From Neisseriaceae bacterium (lineage in GTDB: Bacteria > Pseudomonadota > Gammaproteobacteria > Burkholderiales > Neisseriaceae), in assembly GCA_017518785.1 (NCBI GenBank), contig JAFWUA010000036.1, positions 1 to 13,212 of the forward strand: a DNA stretch of 13,212 nt, written 5' to 3'. The notes beneath the pieces were generated by a model, which was not told the origin of the DNA, did no database searches, and was given only the letters and a program-made list of their open reading frames with translations. The number at the start of each line of letters is the position of its first letter. The first letter of the stretch is position 1. The position numbers and the translations under genes are program-made. Positions 6,419 through 12,934 of this stretch are shown piece after piece.

Positions 6419-7921
6419 TTATTTGTGTTCAGCAATAACATCAAAGTTTTCTTGCATATACGATGATTCGGCAGTTAAGGAAATCGGTTTACCGATTTGG
6501 GCACTCAATTGTGCCAAAGATTCTGCTTCTTCATCGATAAGCATTTCAATTACAGCAGGTGATGCTAAAATTCTAAACGACTCTACATTGTTATGAGTTA
6601 CATCTCTTTGAATTTCACGGAAAATTTCATAACAAATTGTTTGTAATGTTTTAACGTGCCCTCTTCCATGACAATATGGGCAATCATTAGTAAGCAAATG
6701 ATAAATGCTTTCACGAGTACGTTTGCGGGTAATTTCCACCAAACCTAAACTGGTAAAACCGTTTAAGGTAACTCTTGTTCTATCGTACGAGAGTGCATTG
6801 GCTAATTCCTGCAATACCAAATTGCGATGTGCCAAATTTCCCATATCGATAAAATCCACAATCACCATGCCCCCAATATTACGTAAACGTAATTCACGTG
6901 CAATAGCATGACAGGCTTCTAAATTGGTTTTTAAAATGGTTTCATCAAAATTATGACGACCAACAAAACCACCAGTATTAACATCTATGGTAGTCATGGC
7001 TTCGGTAGGTTCAATTACTAAATAACCACCAACTCTCAAATTTACACGTGGATAAAGAGAACGTCTGATTTCATCTTCAATGCCATGAGTTTCAAATAGT
7101 GTGCGTTCGCCTTGAAATAACTGAATTTTATTGCAAGCATTGCGTACATAATGTTCAGCAAAATCACACATTTCTCGATGTGCTTCTTGGTTATCCACAA
7201 TGATATATTTTGTTTGCGGACTCACTAAATCTCGCATAACTCGTAAATAAAGTGGCAAATCTTGATAAAGCAAAGATTGTGGCGGTAAAGTTTTAGCATC
7301 ATTCCACAAACTTTCACGCATACTGCGTAAATAAGCCATATCTGCTAATAATTCTTCATCGGTAGCAGTTTCAGCACTGGTGCGGATAATAAACCCACGA
7401 GGTTCCCCTTCTTTAATCAGCGATTCAATACGCTTTTTCAAATTTAAGCGAACTTCTTCATCTTCAATTCTCTGCGATATGCCGATATGTTCATCTTGTG
7501 GCAAATGCACCAAAAAACGCCCTGCCAAAGAAATTTGAGTTGAAATACGAGCCCCCTTATTGCCGATTGGATCTTTGATAACTTGTACAGGAATTACTTG
7601 ACCTTCAAATAAAATGTGTTCAATACGTTTATTATCATTTTGCGAATGTCTTTGTTCAACCATATCGACTATATGCAAAAATGCGGCACGTTCTAAACCA
7701 ATATCAACAAAGGCACTTTGCATACCAGGTAAAACCCGGCGTACAGTACCCAAATAAACGTTACCAACTAAACCTCTACCTTGTGGACGTTCAATATGAA
7801 TTTCGCAAGCACGATTATCTTCTAATACTGCTACACGAATTTCTTGTGGCAAAATATTAATTAAAATGGTTTCCACAGGACGATTCAATACCTGTGGCAA
7901 CGAAATACTTTGTTGCAACAT
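6419..7921 (-). CDS. rng: Ribonuclease G
   Basis: 500 residues, the size of RNase G rather than the much longer RNase E. This endoribonuclease processes the 16S rRNA 5' end and degrades selected mRNAs. The S1-like RNA-binding region is GLVGNVYLGTVRRVLPGMQSAFVDIGLERAAFLH (~50-83). The catalytic Mg-binding aspartates are in MTTIDVNTGGFVG (D313) and VIVDFIDMGN (D356). The zinc-link is DCPYCHGRG (C414, C417). ATG 7919-7921 adds about 15 residues before the usual family start (ETILINILPQEIRVAVLE); a GTG at codon 16 (PVETIL) is an alternative, but AAGAG upstream of the ATG favours the longer form. First gene of rng-recO-tgt. The region just upstream is the terminator of the preceding gene, and a promoter there is only weak (TTACGA, 17 bp, TAGAAT, overlapping the terminator). 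Confidence 0.97.
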   Translation of the reverse strand: MLQQSISLPQVLNRPVETILINILPQEIRVAVLEDNRACEIHIERPQGRGLVGNVYLGTVRRVLPGMQSAFVDIGLERAAFLHIVDMVEQRHSQNDNKRIEHILFEGQVIPVQVIKDPIGNKGARISTQISLAGRFLVHLPQDEHIGISQRIEDEEVRLNLKKRIESLIKEGEPRGFIIRTSAETATDEELLADMAYLRSMRESLWNDAKTLPPQSLLYQDLPLYLRVMRDLVSPQTKYIIVDNQEAHREMCDFAEHYVRNACNKIQLFQGERTLFETHGIEDEIRRSLYPRVNLRVGGYLVIEPTEAMTTIDVNTGGFVGRHNFDETILKTNLEACHAIARELRLRNIGGMVIVDFIDMGNLAHRNLVLQELANALSYDRTRVTLNGFTSLGLVEITRKRTRESIYHLLTNDCPYCHGRGHVKTLQTICYEIFREIQRDVTHNNVESFRILASPAVIEMLIDEEAESLAQLSAQIGKPISLTAESSYMQENFDVIAEHK

Positions 7922-7945
7922 ATAAAAAAACTCTTAAATTCTAAA

Positions 7946-7995
7946 TTAAAAAAAACACTGTCGTAACAAATAGTTAAATAACCATTTGTTACGCC
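7946..7995 (-). terminator. Intrinsic terminator of the pbpG-like gene
   Basis: Read on the minus strand: a stem of GTAACAAAT with ATTTGTTAC (complements of 7984-7992 and 7963-7971), extended on both sides with small mismatches and followed by GTG and a run of eight T. It lies 25 bp past the stop at 8021-8023. Confidence 0.8.
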
Positions 7996-8020
7996 ACTGT
8001 TTTCTCTAATTAATTTATAA

Positions 8021-9091
8021 TTACATTTCTTGCAATAATTTCTCGTTGGACATCACCCAAGAACGCATGGAATTAGCATCATTAACACGCATCGTAGTAG
8101 AAGGTGCATTCATTAACACAATAATTAATGGTTTATTTTTTATATTGGCATAAACTACCATACAACGTCCTGCTTCACGAATATATCCAGTTTTTTGCAA
8201 TTTTATATCCCAATCGCCGGTACGAATTAAGCGATTGGAATTGTGATATTTTTCAATTTTTCCTTTGGAAGTTTTCACTGCACCATCATTAGAAGTTGAA
8301 TATTCTCGAATCAAAGGATATTCATAAGCTGCCTTTACCATACGCACCAAATCTTGTGCCGTAGACTGATTACGTGGATCTAAACCAGTTGGATCGTAAA
8401 AAACGGTATTAGTCATACCTAAATCTGCGGCTTTTTTATTCATAGCAGCCAAAAACGCAGTCATACCACCTGGGTATGCTCGTGCCATTGCGTGAATTGC
8501 ACGATTTTCACTGCTCATTAAACCAACATGCAGCATATCTTGACGCGTCATCTTGGTGCCAACCGAAAGACGACTCGAAGAACCTTTTAAGCGGTCAATA
8601 TCATCATTGCTAATAGTTAAAATTTGATTCATATCTGGATTTGAATCCAAAACCACCATAGCACTCATTAATTTACTAATTGATGCGATTGGCAAGGTGC
8701 GGTCGCTATTTTTTTGATACAAAACATTGTTGTTTTCAGCATCAACCACAATTGCTGCCAATGAACTTAATCTTGGCGTAGAAATTTTGCTGTTATTTTG
8801 GTAAGTGAATTTAAAAACTTCAATATCTTCATCGCTTACAGCAGAATCCAAACTTTGCAACATCAAAAGCAATGGATCATCTTGAAATAGCACTTCAATA
8901 TCATCTGCTTCTTCAAGATTTTGTTTGAAATTGTCAGGATATGTCTCTTGGGGAATATATGCGACTTGTTGCAGATTATTTTGCTGGTGTTTAGCAATTA
9001 AATCCATCAAATCATCGGCTTGTGCAGTAGTTACCAATAGTAGCGACAGCAATATGCTACTTATGCTTACTTTTATAATTCGACCCAACAT
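8021..9091 (-). CDS. pbpG: D-alanyl-D-alanine endopeptidase/carboxypeptidase, PBP7-like (peptidase S11)
   Basis: 356 residues. A signal peptide is visible (MLGRIIK, a hydrophobic stretch to ~21, then TTAQA|DD), so the product is periplasmic. It trims or cleaves peptide cross-links in murein and is a target of beta-lactams. Catalytic motifs in order: SxxK at S137-K140 (PIASISKLMSAMVVLDS), SxN at S194-N196 (GLMSSENRAIHAMA) and KTG at 300-302 (LQKTGYIREAGRCMVVY). FYDPTGLDPRNQSTAQDL is typical of PBP7 (PbpG). It lacks the long C-terminal domain and amphipathic anchor of DacA/DacC, which supports the PBP7 type; the exact symbol is less sure than the family. A ~105-residue acidic linker separates the signal peptide from the domain. 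ATG 9089-9091 is preferred to the in-frame GTG at 9101-9103 because it gives a clean signal peptide. Confidence 0.9.
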   Translation of the reverse strand: MLGRIIKVSISSILLSLLLVTTAQADDLMDLIAKHQQNNLQQVAYIPQETYPDNFKQNLEEADDIEVLFQDDPLLLMLQSLDSAVSDEDIEVFKFTYQNNSKISTPRLSSLAAIVVDAENNNVLYQKNSDRTLPIASISKLMSAMVVLDSNPDMNQILTISNDDIDRLKGSSSRLSVGTKMTRQDMLHVGLMSSENRAIHAMARAYPGGMTAFLAAMNKKAADLGMTNTVFYDPTGLDPRNQSTAQDLVRMVKAAYEYPLIREYSTSNDGAVKTSKGKIEKYHNSNRLIRTGDWDIKLQKTGYIREAGRCMVVYANIKNKPLIIVLMNAPSTTMRVNDANSMRSWVMSNEKLLQEM

Positions 9092-9131
9092 GATTATCCA
9101 CACCTATATTTTTCAGTGAAACGGACTTGTC

Positions 9132-9160
9132 ATTGTACAACGTGTCTAACTATTTGTCTT
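9132..9160 (-). promoter_or_regulatory. Candidate promoter of the pbpG-like gene
   Basis: On the minus strand AAGACA (complement of 9155-9160, 4 of 6) is followed after 17 bp by TACAAT (complement of 9132-9137, 5 of 6). The start would be near 9125, giving a leader of about 34 nt. Confidence 0.35.
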
Positions 9161-9180
9161 TATTTTGTTACAATTACAAT
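9154..9180 (+). promoter_or_regulatory. Candidate ttcA promoter
   Basis: TACAAT at 9175-9180 (5 of 6) with a poor -35 TTGTCT at 9154-9159, only 15 bp away. It overlaps the opposing promoter candidate, as expected in this ~120-bp divergent spacer. Confidence 0.3.
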
Positions 9181-9210
9181 CCTTTTTACAAAATTAAAGT
9201 GCAAGAAAAA

Positions 9211-10107
9211 ATGTCGGAAAAACCCAAACATACCCATGAACAAAATAAGTTATTAAAACGTCTGCGTCATGCTGTTGGAGCAGCGATTAATGATTTTAAT
9301 ATGATTGAAAACAAAGATTTAGTAATGGTATGTATTTCCGGTGGCAAGGACAGTTTTGCACTATTAGATATTTTGCGGCGTTTGCAATCTTCCGCACCAA
9401 TTGAATTTTCATTAGTTGCGGTTAATTTGGATCAAAAGCAACCAGGCTTTCCGGCAGACGTTTTACCCAATTATTTAGAAAGCATTGGCGTTAATTATCG
9501 TATTGTAGAAGAAGATACATATAGCATTGTCAAACGTGTAATTCCAGAAGGCAAAACCACGTGTGGTTTATGTTCTCGTTTGCGGCGTGGAATTTTATAT
9601 AGAGTTGCCAAAGAGTTAGGTGCTACCAAAATAGCTTTGGGACATCATCGAGACGATATGATTGAAACCTTGTTTTTGAATATGTTTTACGGAGGAAAGC
9701 TCAAAGCCATGCCACCTAAATTATTGTCTGACAATAAAGAACATACCATTATCCGTCCATTAGCATACGTTAAAGAACAAGATTTAATTCGTTTTGCAAA
9801 AATGCAGGAATTTCCAATTATTCCATGTAATTTATGCGGCTCACAAGCAAACTTACAGCGACAAGCCATCAAGAATATGTTGCAAGAATGGAACAAACTT
9901 TTTCCGGGACGCATAGAAAGCATCTTTTCTGCCATGCAAAACGTTGCACCATCACACTTGATGGATAATAAATTATTTGATTTTAGCAATTTGCAAAACA
10001 ATCAATTTTTGATAGATGATGGTGATATTGCTTTTGATAGTGAAGATTTTTCAAAACACATTAGTGGTAAGAAAATTATCAATATTTTAGACACTCGTAT
10101 AAGTTAA
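9211..10107 (+). CDS. ttcA: tRNA 2-thiocytidine(32) synthetase TtcA
   Basis: 298 residues. TtcA thiolates C32 of certain tRNAs using ATP and a [4Fe-4S] cluster. The PP-loop ATPase motif is CISGGKDSFALLD (43-48). Two CxxC sites are present: TTCGLCSRLRRG (C118, C121) and IPCNLCGSQ (C206, C209); three of these ligate the cluster in E. coli TtcA. GHHRDDMIETLFLNMFYGGKLKAMPPKL is diagnostic of the family. It is very like Neisseria TtcA from memory but ends a little sooner. ATG 9211-9213 is chosen although the frame is open to a TTG at 9127: the extra 28 residues are hydrophobic and unlike the family, and a promoter candidate lies there. The ribosome site is weak (AAGAAAAA). The 13-bp repeat occurs inside (9448-9460), encoding FPAD. 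Confidence 0.97.
   Translation: MSEKPKHTHEQNKLLKRLRHAVGAAINDFNMIENKDLVMVCISGGKDSFALLDILRRLQSSAPIEFSLVAVNLDQKQPGFPADVLPNYLESIGVNYRIVEEDTYSIVKRVIPEGKTTCGLCSRLRRGILYRVAKELGATKIALGHHRDDMIETLFLNMFYGGKLKAMPPKLLSDNKEHTIIRPLAYVKEQDLIRFAKMQEFPIIPCNLCGSQANLQRQAIKNMLQEWNKLFPGRIESIFSAMQNVAPSHLMDNKLFDFSNLQNNQFLIDDGDIAFDSEDFSKHISGKKIINILDTRIS
9448..9460 (-). repeat. Near-exact uptake-like repeat inside ttcA (12 of 13)
   Basis: TTTCCGGCAGACG: only the last base (base 1 of the repeat in its own orientation) departs from consensus. It is read as F-P-A-D within NLDQKQPGFPADVLP. Confidence 0.65.
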
Positions 10108-10133
10108 TTTATTGATTTTAAGAGTTTAATTGT

Positions 10134-10178
10134 TTTCCGGCAGACTTTACTGATACTTATTAGATAGTCTGCCGGAAA
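10134..10178. repeat. Inverted pair of the uptake-like repeat (10134-10146 and 10166-10178) between convergent genes
   Basis: Two exact copies in opposite orientation form a 13-bp stem with a 19-nt loop. The pair lies between the ttcA stop (10107) and the yejF-like stop (10181, 2 bp away), so it is placed to act as a shared bidirectional terminator. Confidence 0.8.
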
Positions 10179-10180
10179 GC

Positions 10181-11701
10181 TTATTGAATAATCTGATTAG
10201 CCAAGCCTTCCGCAATTACTTTACCTTTTTCCAACACAATAATCCGATGCGAAATCGATGCCACCACATCTAAATCATGACTGATAAAAATCATTCCCAA
10301 ACTATGCTTGGCTTGTATATCTTTTAACAATTCAATCAACTGTTTTTGCAAGCAAACGTCCAAAGCGGAAGTTGGTTCATCTAATACCAAGATTTTGGGG
10401 CGAGAAATCATAGCACGTGCAATTGCAATTCTTTGACGCTGACCTCCTGAAAATTCATGTGGATAACGTTTCATCATATTTTCATCGGACAAACCAACTT
10501 CGCATAATGCTTCAAAAACTCTTTGCCGATACTCACTTTTATCAAGATGACTATGAGAAATACGTAAAGACTCGCCAACAATTTCCTCAATTGTCATACG
10601 AGGATTAAGAGCAGCAAATGGATCTTGAAAAACAATTTGAATATCGCCTCGATGTGTAATTAATTGTTTATTATTTAATTTATCCCATTCTTTATTATTA
10701 ATATTGAGTCTGCCGGAAAAGTCTATTAACTTTAACAAACTCTTGGCTAATGTACTTTTACCACTACCAGATTCACCAATCACGCCCAAAGTTTCTCCCT
10801 CATGTAAGGTGAGATGTGGCAAATCTAACAAGGGAATATCTTGATGAGTAAACCAGCCTGTTTTTTGCTTAACACTAACATTAATATTTTCTGCACAAAG
10901 AATCGGCTGCGTTTGAGGTGGTTTATCATCACGATAATTGGGAGTAGCTGCATCAAGCAATTCTTTGGTATAAGCATGACTTGGAGAACTAAAAATTATA
11001 TTTGCCAAATTATTTTCCACAATTTGACCACTCTTCATCACTGCCACTTTATCGGCAAAATTTTTCACCACTCGCAAATCATGGGAAATATACAAAATAC
11101 TCATACCGCTTTTGTCTTGCAATTCTGAAAGCAAAGTCATAATCTGCTTTTGCGTTGCAACATCTAATGCAGTGGTAGGTTCATCGGCAATCAATAATTT
11201 AGGTTGTGCGGCAATTGCCATGGCAATCATCACCCGTTGGCGTTGTCCGCCAGATAATTGAAATGGATAGGCATTCATTTTTTGAGTAGCATCTGCAATA
11301 CCGGTTTGTTCTAATAATTCAGTTGCACGAAGCCATGCAGTTTTTGCATCAAGCCCCAAATGCCAAGTCATAACCTCGCTAATCTGTTTGCCAACACGAT
11401 GCACAGGATTCAAGGCACTCATAGGTTCTTGAAAAATCATACCAATATCTTTACCACGAATTTTTTGTAATTCTTTGTTTGATAAAGATAATATATCAAT
11501 TCCATTAAAAACAAGTCTGCCGGAAAGAGAAATATCAGGATTAAGCCTAACAATGGATTGAGCCAACATGGTTTTACCACTTCCAGACTCTCCAACCAAA
11601 GCCAGTTTTTCACCTTGATGTAATCTTAATTGAATATTATCAAGCAATTGCTTACCTTTAATATACGCATTAAGATTTTCAATATTAAGCAAAATATCCA
11701 T
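10181..11701 (-). CDS. yejF: Peptide-type ABC transporter, double ATP-binding protein (YejF-like)
   Basis: 506 residues with two complete ATPase domains of the Opp/Dpp class fused in one chain, as in YejF, which powers the YejABE peptide/microcin C importer. Domain 1: Walker A GESGSGKT (37-44), Q-loop FQEPMSALNP (~90-99), signature LSGGQ (149-153), Walker B LLIADE (169-174), switch H207. Domain 2: Walker A GESGSGKS (309-316), FQDPFAALNP, FSGGQ (417-421), Walker B ILVLDE, H475. No key residue is missing. The partner permeases and binding protein are not in the window, so the substrate is unproven; GsiA-type glutathione ATPases are a close alternative. ATG 11699-11701 starts 2 bp after the lipoprotein stop and has no good ribosome site, suggesting coupling. 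Two exact copies of the 13-bp repeat lie inside the gene. Confidence 0.9.
   Translation of the reverse strand: MDILLNIENLNAYIKGKQLLDNIQLRLHQGEKLALVGESGSGKTMLAQSIVRLNPDISLSGRLVFNGIDILSLSNKELQKIRGKDIGMIFQEPMSALNPVHRVGKQISEVMTWHLGLDAKTAWLRATELLEQTGIADATQKMNAYPFQLSGGQRQRVMIAMAIAAQPKLLIADEPTTALDVATQKQIMTLLSELQDKSGMSILYISHDLRVVKNFADKVAVMKSGQIVENNLANIIFSSPSHAYTKELLDAATPNYRDDKPPQTQPILCAENINVSVKQKTGWFTHQDIPLLDLPHLTLHEGETLGVIGESGSGKSTLAKSLLKLIDFSGRLNINNKEWDKLNNKQLITHRGDIQIVFQDPFAALNPRMTIEEIVGESLRISHSHLDKSEYRQRVFEALCEVGLSDENMMKRYPHEFSGGQRQRIAIARAMISRPKILVLDEPTSALDVCLQKQLIELLKDIQAKHSLGMIFISHDLDVVASISHRIIVLEKGKVIAEGLANQIIQ
10707..10719 (+). repeat. 13-bp uptake-like repeat inside the yejF-like gene, domain 2
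   Basis: Exact copy on plus; on the coding strand it is read as F-S-G-R-L (SGRL at residues 329-332), shortly after the Walker A helix of the second ATPase domain. Confidence 0.85.
11514..11526 (+). repeat. 13-bp uptake-like repeat inside the yejF-like gene, domain 1
   Basis: Exact copy on plus; read as L-S-G-R-L (SGRL at residues 60-63), at the position of domain 1 equivalent to that of the copy in domain 2. Confidence 0.85.
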
Positions 11702-11703
11702 AT

Positions 11704-12141
11704 TTAACGTCTGTAATATCTACGTGGAGGTGGTGGCATATGATAATGCCAAAAATGAATCCTATCTTCATAATAATTGGCACGTCTTTCGGCAGCTTCC
11801 AGACGGCGTTGGTTAATATAATTCTCCCATGCCATGCGATAGCAATTATGAAACAAAGGTTTGGTAATCTCTTCTTGATAGCGTTTACTTAATTCATCTA
11901 ACTCTTTATTTTCTGCCAACGCTAAATTATCAGACGTGTTTGATAAAGAATCTTTTAAATCATCAATCTGACGCATAACAGATGCCACCTGTGGGTCACA
12001 TTGTTCTGCCAAATGAATTTCCAAAGCACGTGCCGCACGGCGTTGTTGTTCTTCACGTGCGGCACGCTGTTCAGGTGTAATAGCACAAGCAGACAATACA
12101 AATGTCGCAATAAAAATAACAGAAATTACAGACTTTTTCAT
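11704..12141 (-). CDS. Small predicted lipoprotein, unknown function
   Basis: 145 residues. MKKSVISVIFIATFVLSAC is a lipoprotein signal with lipobox LSAC, so C19 would be lipidated; residue +2 is A, which predicts outer-membrane sorting. The mature part is charged and helical (EQRAAREEQQRRAARALEIHLAEQ, then KELDELSKRYQEEI), with two further cysteines (in EQCDP and HNCYR) that could form a disulfide. The tail is H/Y/P/R-rich (HFWHYHMPPPPRRYYRR). I do not recognise a family. The ribosome site is the best in the window: AAGGAGGG (around 12146-12153), five bases before ATG 12139-12141. It is followed after 2 bp by the yejF-like gene, so they are probably co-transcribed. Confidence 0.8.
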   Translation of the reverse strand: MKKSVISVIFIATFVLSACAITPEQRAAREEQQRRAARALEIHLAEQCDPQVASVMRQIDDLKDSLSNTSDNLALAENKELDELSKRYQEEITKPLFHNCYRMAWENYINQRRLEAAERRANYYEDRIHFWHYHMPPPPRRYYRR

Positions 12142-12175
12142 AATGCCCTCCTTGATGGTTTAACTCATAAGACAC

Positions 12176-12188
12176 AGTCTGCCGGAAA
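12176..12188 (+). repeat. 13-bp uptake-like repeat, single copy between yggT and the lipoprotein gene
   Basis: Exact AGTCTGCCGGAAA in the 85-bp gap (12142-12226). No second copy pairs with it; a degenerate one (11 of 13) lies inside yggT at 12294-12306. No terminator or clear promoter is seen in this gap. Confidence 0.85.
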
Positions 12189-12226
12189 AAATTCCATTTA
12201 TGAAATTTTTGCAACGTTTATATTAC

Positions 12227-12778
12227 TTACTGCAAAAAATAACGCAGATAAGGCACCACTGCCCCAACCCACAACCACAAAGCAAGAAAAACCACACTGC
12301 CGGAAAAATCAAAATGCCCTATTCTCAAAAAACGAAAAGGACGAGTCAACGGATACAAAACACGAGAAGTCGTTTGCATTAAAGGATTATAAGGGTCAGA
12401 AAAACTCAACACCATCTGAATAATCAAACACGCAATCAAAGCATAGGCTACACTCACTGACAACAACAGCAGAGCATGTCCTACCGCATACAAAACATAA
12501 ATCGCATTAAACGGCAGATTAATAGACAAAGCTATATACAAATTAATAGCCAATTCCAACAACAACAAACATACAAAAGCCACTACCACCAAAGCCATAT
12601 CCCACCCCTTAACCGGAGGAATCAACCTACGTGCAGGACGCACCACAAAATTAGTTGCAGAAGCACATAAATTAGCCAATGGATGTGAAATATGCAAACC
12701 ACCACGTTGCAAAAACAAACGCAACATCAAAATAGTGCACCAAAATACAAACAAACCCTCAATCAATCGAATCAACAT
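12227..12778 (-). CDS. yggT: YggT-family integral membrane protein
   Basis: 183 residues, in the range of the two-repeat YggT proteins. Hydrophobic segments lie near residues 6-24, 62-84, 97-126 and 160-178. The family motif appears twice: SHPLANLCASATNFVVRPARRLIPP (~31-55) and DPYNPLMQTTSRVLYPLTRPFRFLRIG (~128-154), each a P-x-R-type loop after a short helix. YggT/YlmG proteins are inner-membrane proteins linked to nucleoid or division-site organisation or osmotic tolerance in various bacteria; the biochemical role is unclear. Proteobacterial yggT often follows proC and yggS; neither is present here because a divergent gene lies upstream. ATG 12776-12778 has only a weak A-rich leader. Confidence 0.9.
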   Translation of the reverse strand: MLIRLIEGLFVFWCTILMLRLFLQRGGLHISHPLANLCASATNFVVRPARRLIPPVKGWDMALVVVAFVCLLLLELAINLYIALSINLPFNAIYVLYAVGHALLLLSVSVAYALIACLIIQMVLSFSDPYNPLMQTTSRVLYPLTRPFRFLRIGHFDFSGSVVFLALWLWVGAVVPYLRYFLQ

Positions 12779-12846
12779 AATTTAACAATTATTTATTATC
12801 TAAAAAGGATAGACATTCTATACTAAAAAACACATTACCATTAAAT

Positions 12847-12885
12847 AGTCTGCCGGAAAGCTTATACTTACTTTTCCGGCAGACT
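12847..12885. repeat. Inverted pair of the uptake-like repeat (12847-12859 and 12873-12885) in a divergent spacer
   Basis: Two exact copies in opposite orientation, 13-bp stem, 13-nt loop. Unlike the other three pairs, this one lies between two gene starts (yggT at 12778, minus; the partial gene at 12935, plus), so it is not at the end of either gene. The right copy overlaps the -35/spacer region of the promoter candidate at 12891-12899. Confidence 0.8.
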
Positions 12886-12890
12886 TTGTA

Positions 12891-12899
12891 TGATATAAT
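12891..12899 (+). promoter_or_regulatory. Candidate extended -10 promoter of the 3' partial gene
   Basis: TGATATAAT: a perfect TATAAT (12894-12899) with the upstream TG of an extended -10. No good -35 is seen; that position (~12871-12877) is taken by the start of a repeat copy. The transcription start would be ~12906 with a leader of ~29 nt. Confidence 0.5.
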
Positions 12900-12934
12900 C
12901 AGAGCAGATATTTTCAATACGGAAAGTTACACAA

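Noticed and set aside
9127..9210. TTG-initiated 28-residue N-terminal extension of TtcA
   Set aside because: Not found in the family as I remember it, overlaps the divergent promoter region, and the ATG at 9211 gives the expected N-terminus.
11797..11807. TTCCAGACGGC in the lipoprotein gene looks like the canonical Neisseria DUS (complement GCCGTCTGGAA versus GCCGTCTGAA)
   Set aside because: One isolated imperfect match, encoding an ordinary R-L-E-A stretch; no other copies in the window.
12294..12306. ACACTGCCGGAAA in yggT as a further repeat copy
   Set aside because: Only 11 of 13 with changes in the otherwise invariant core; may be a decayed copy but is not counted.
12001..12423. Plus-strand open frame of 140 codons opposite the lipoprotein and yggT genes
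   Set aside because: Low-complexity translation antisense to two recognisable genes, with no start signals.
563..12885. Reading the dispersed 13-bp word as a CRISPR array, REP/BIME family or Pasteurellaceae uptake signal
   Set aside because: Copies are scattered in both orientations and also lie inside genes, so it is neither an array nor a typical REP. The word does not contain the AAGTGCGGT or ACAAGCGGT cores of Pasteurellaceae.
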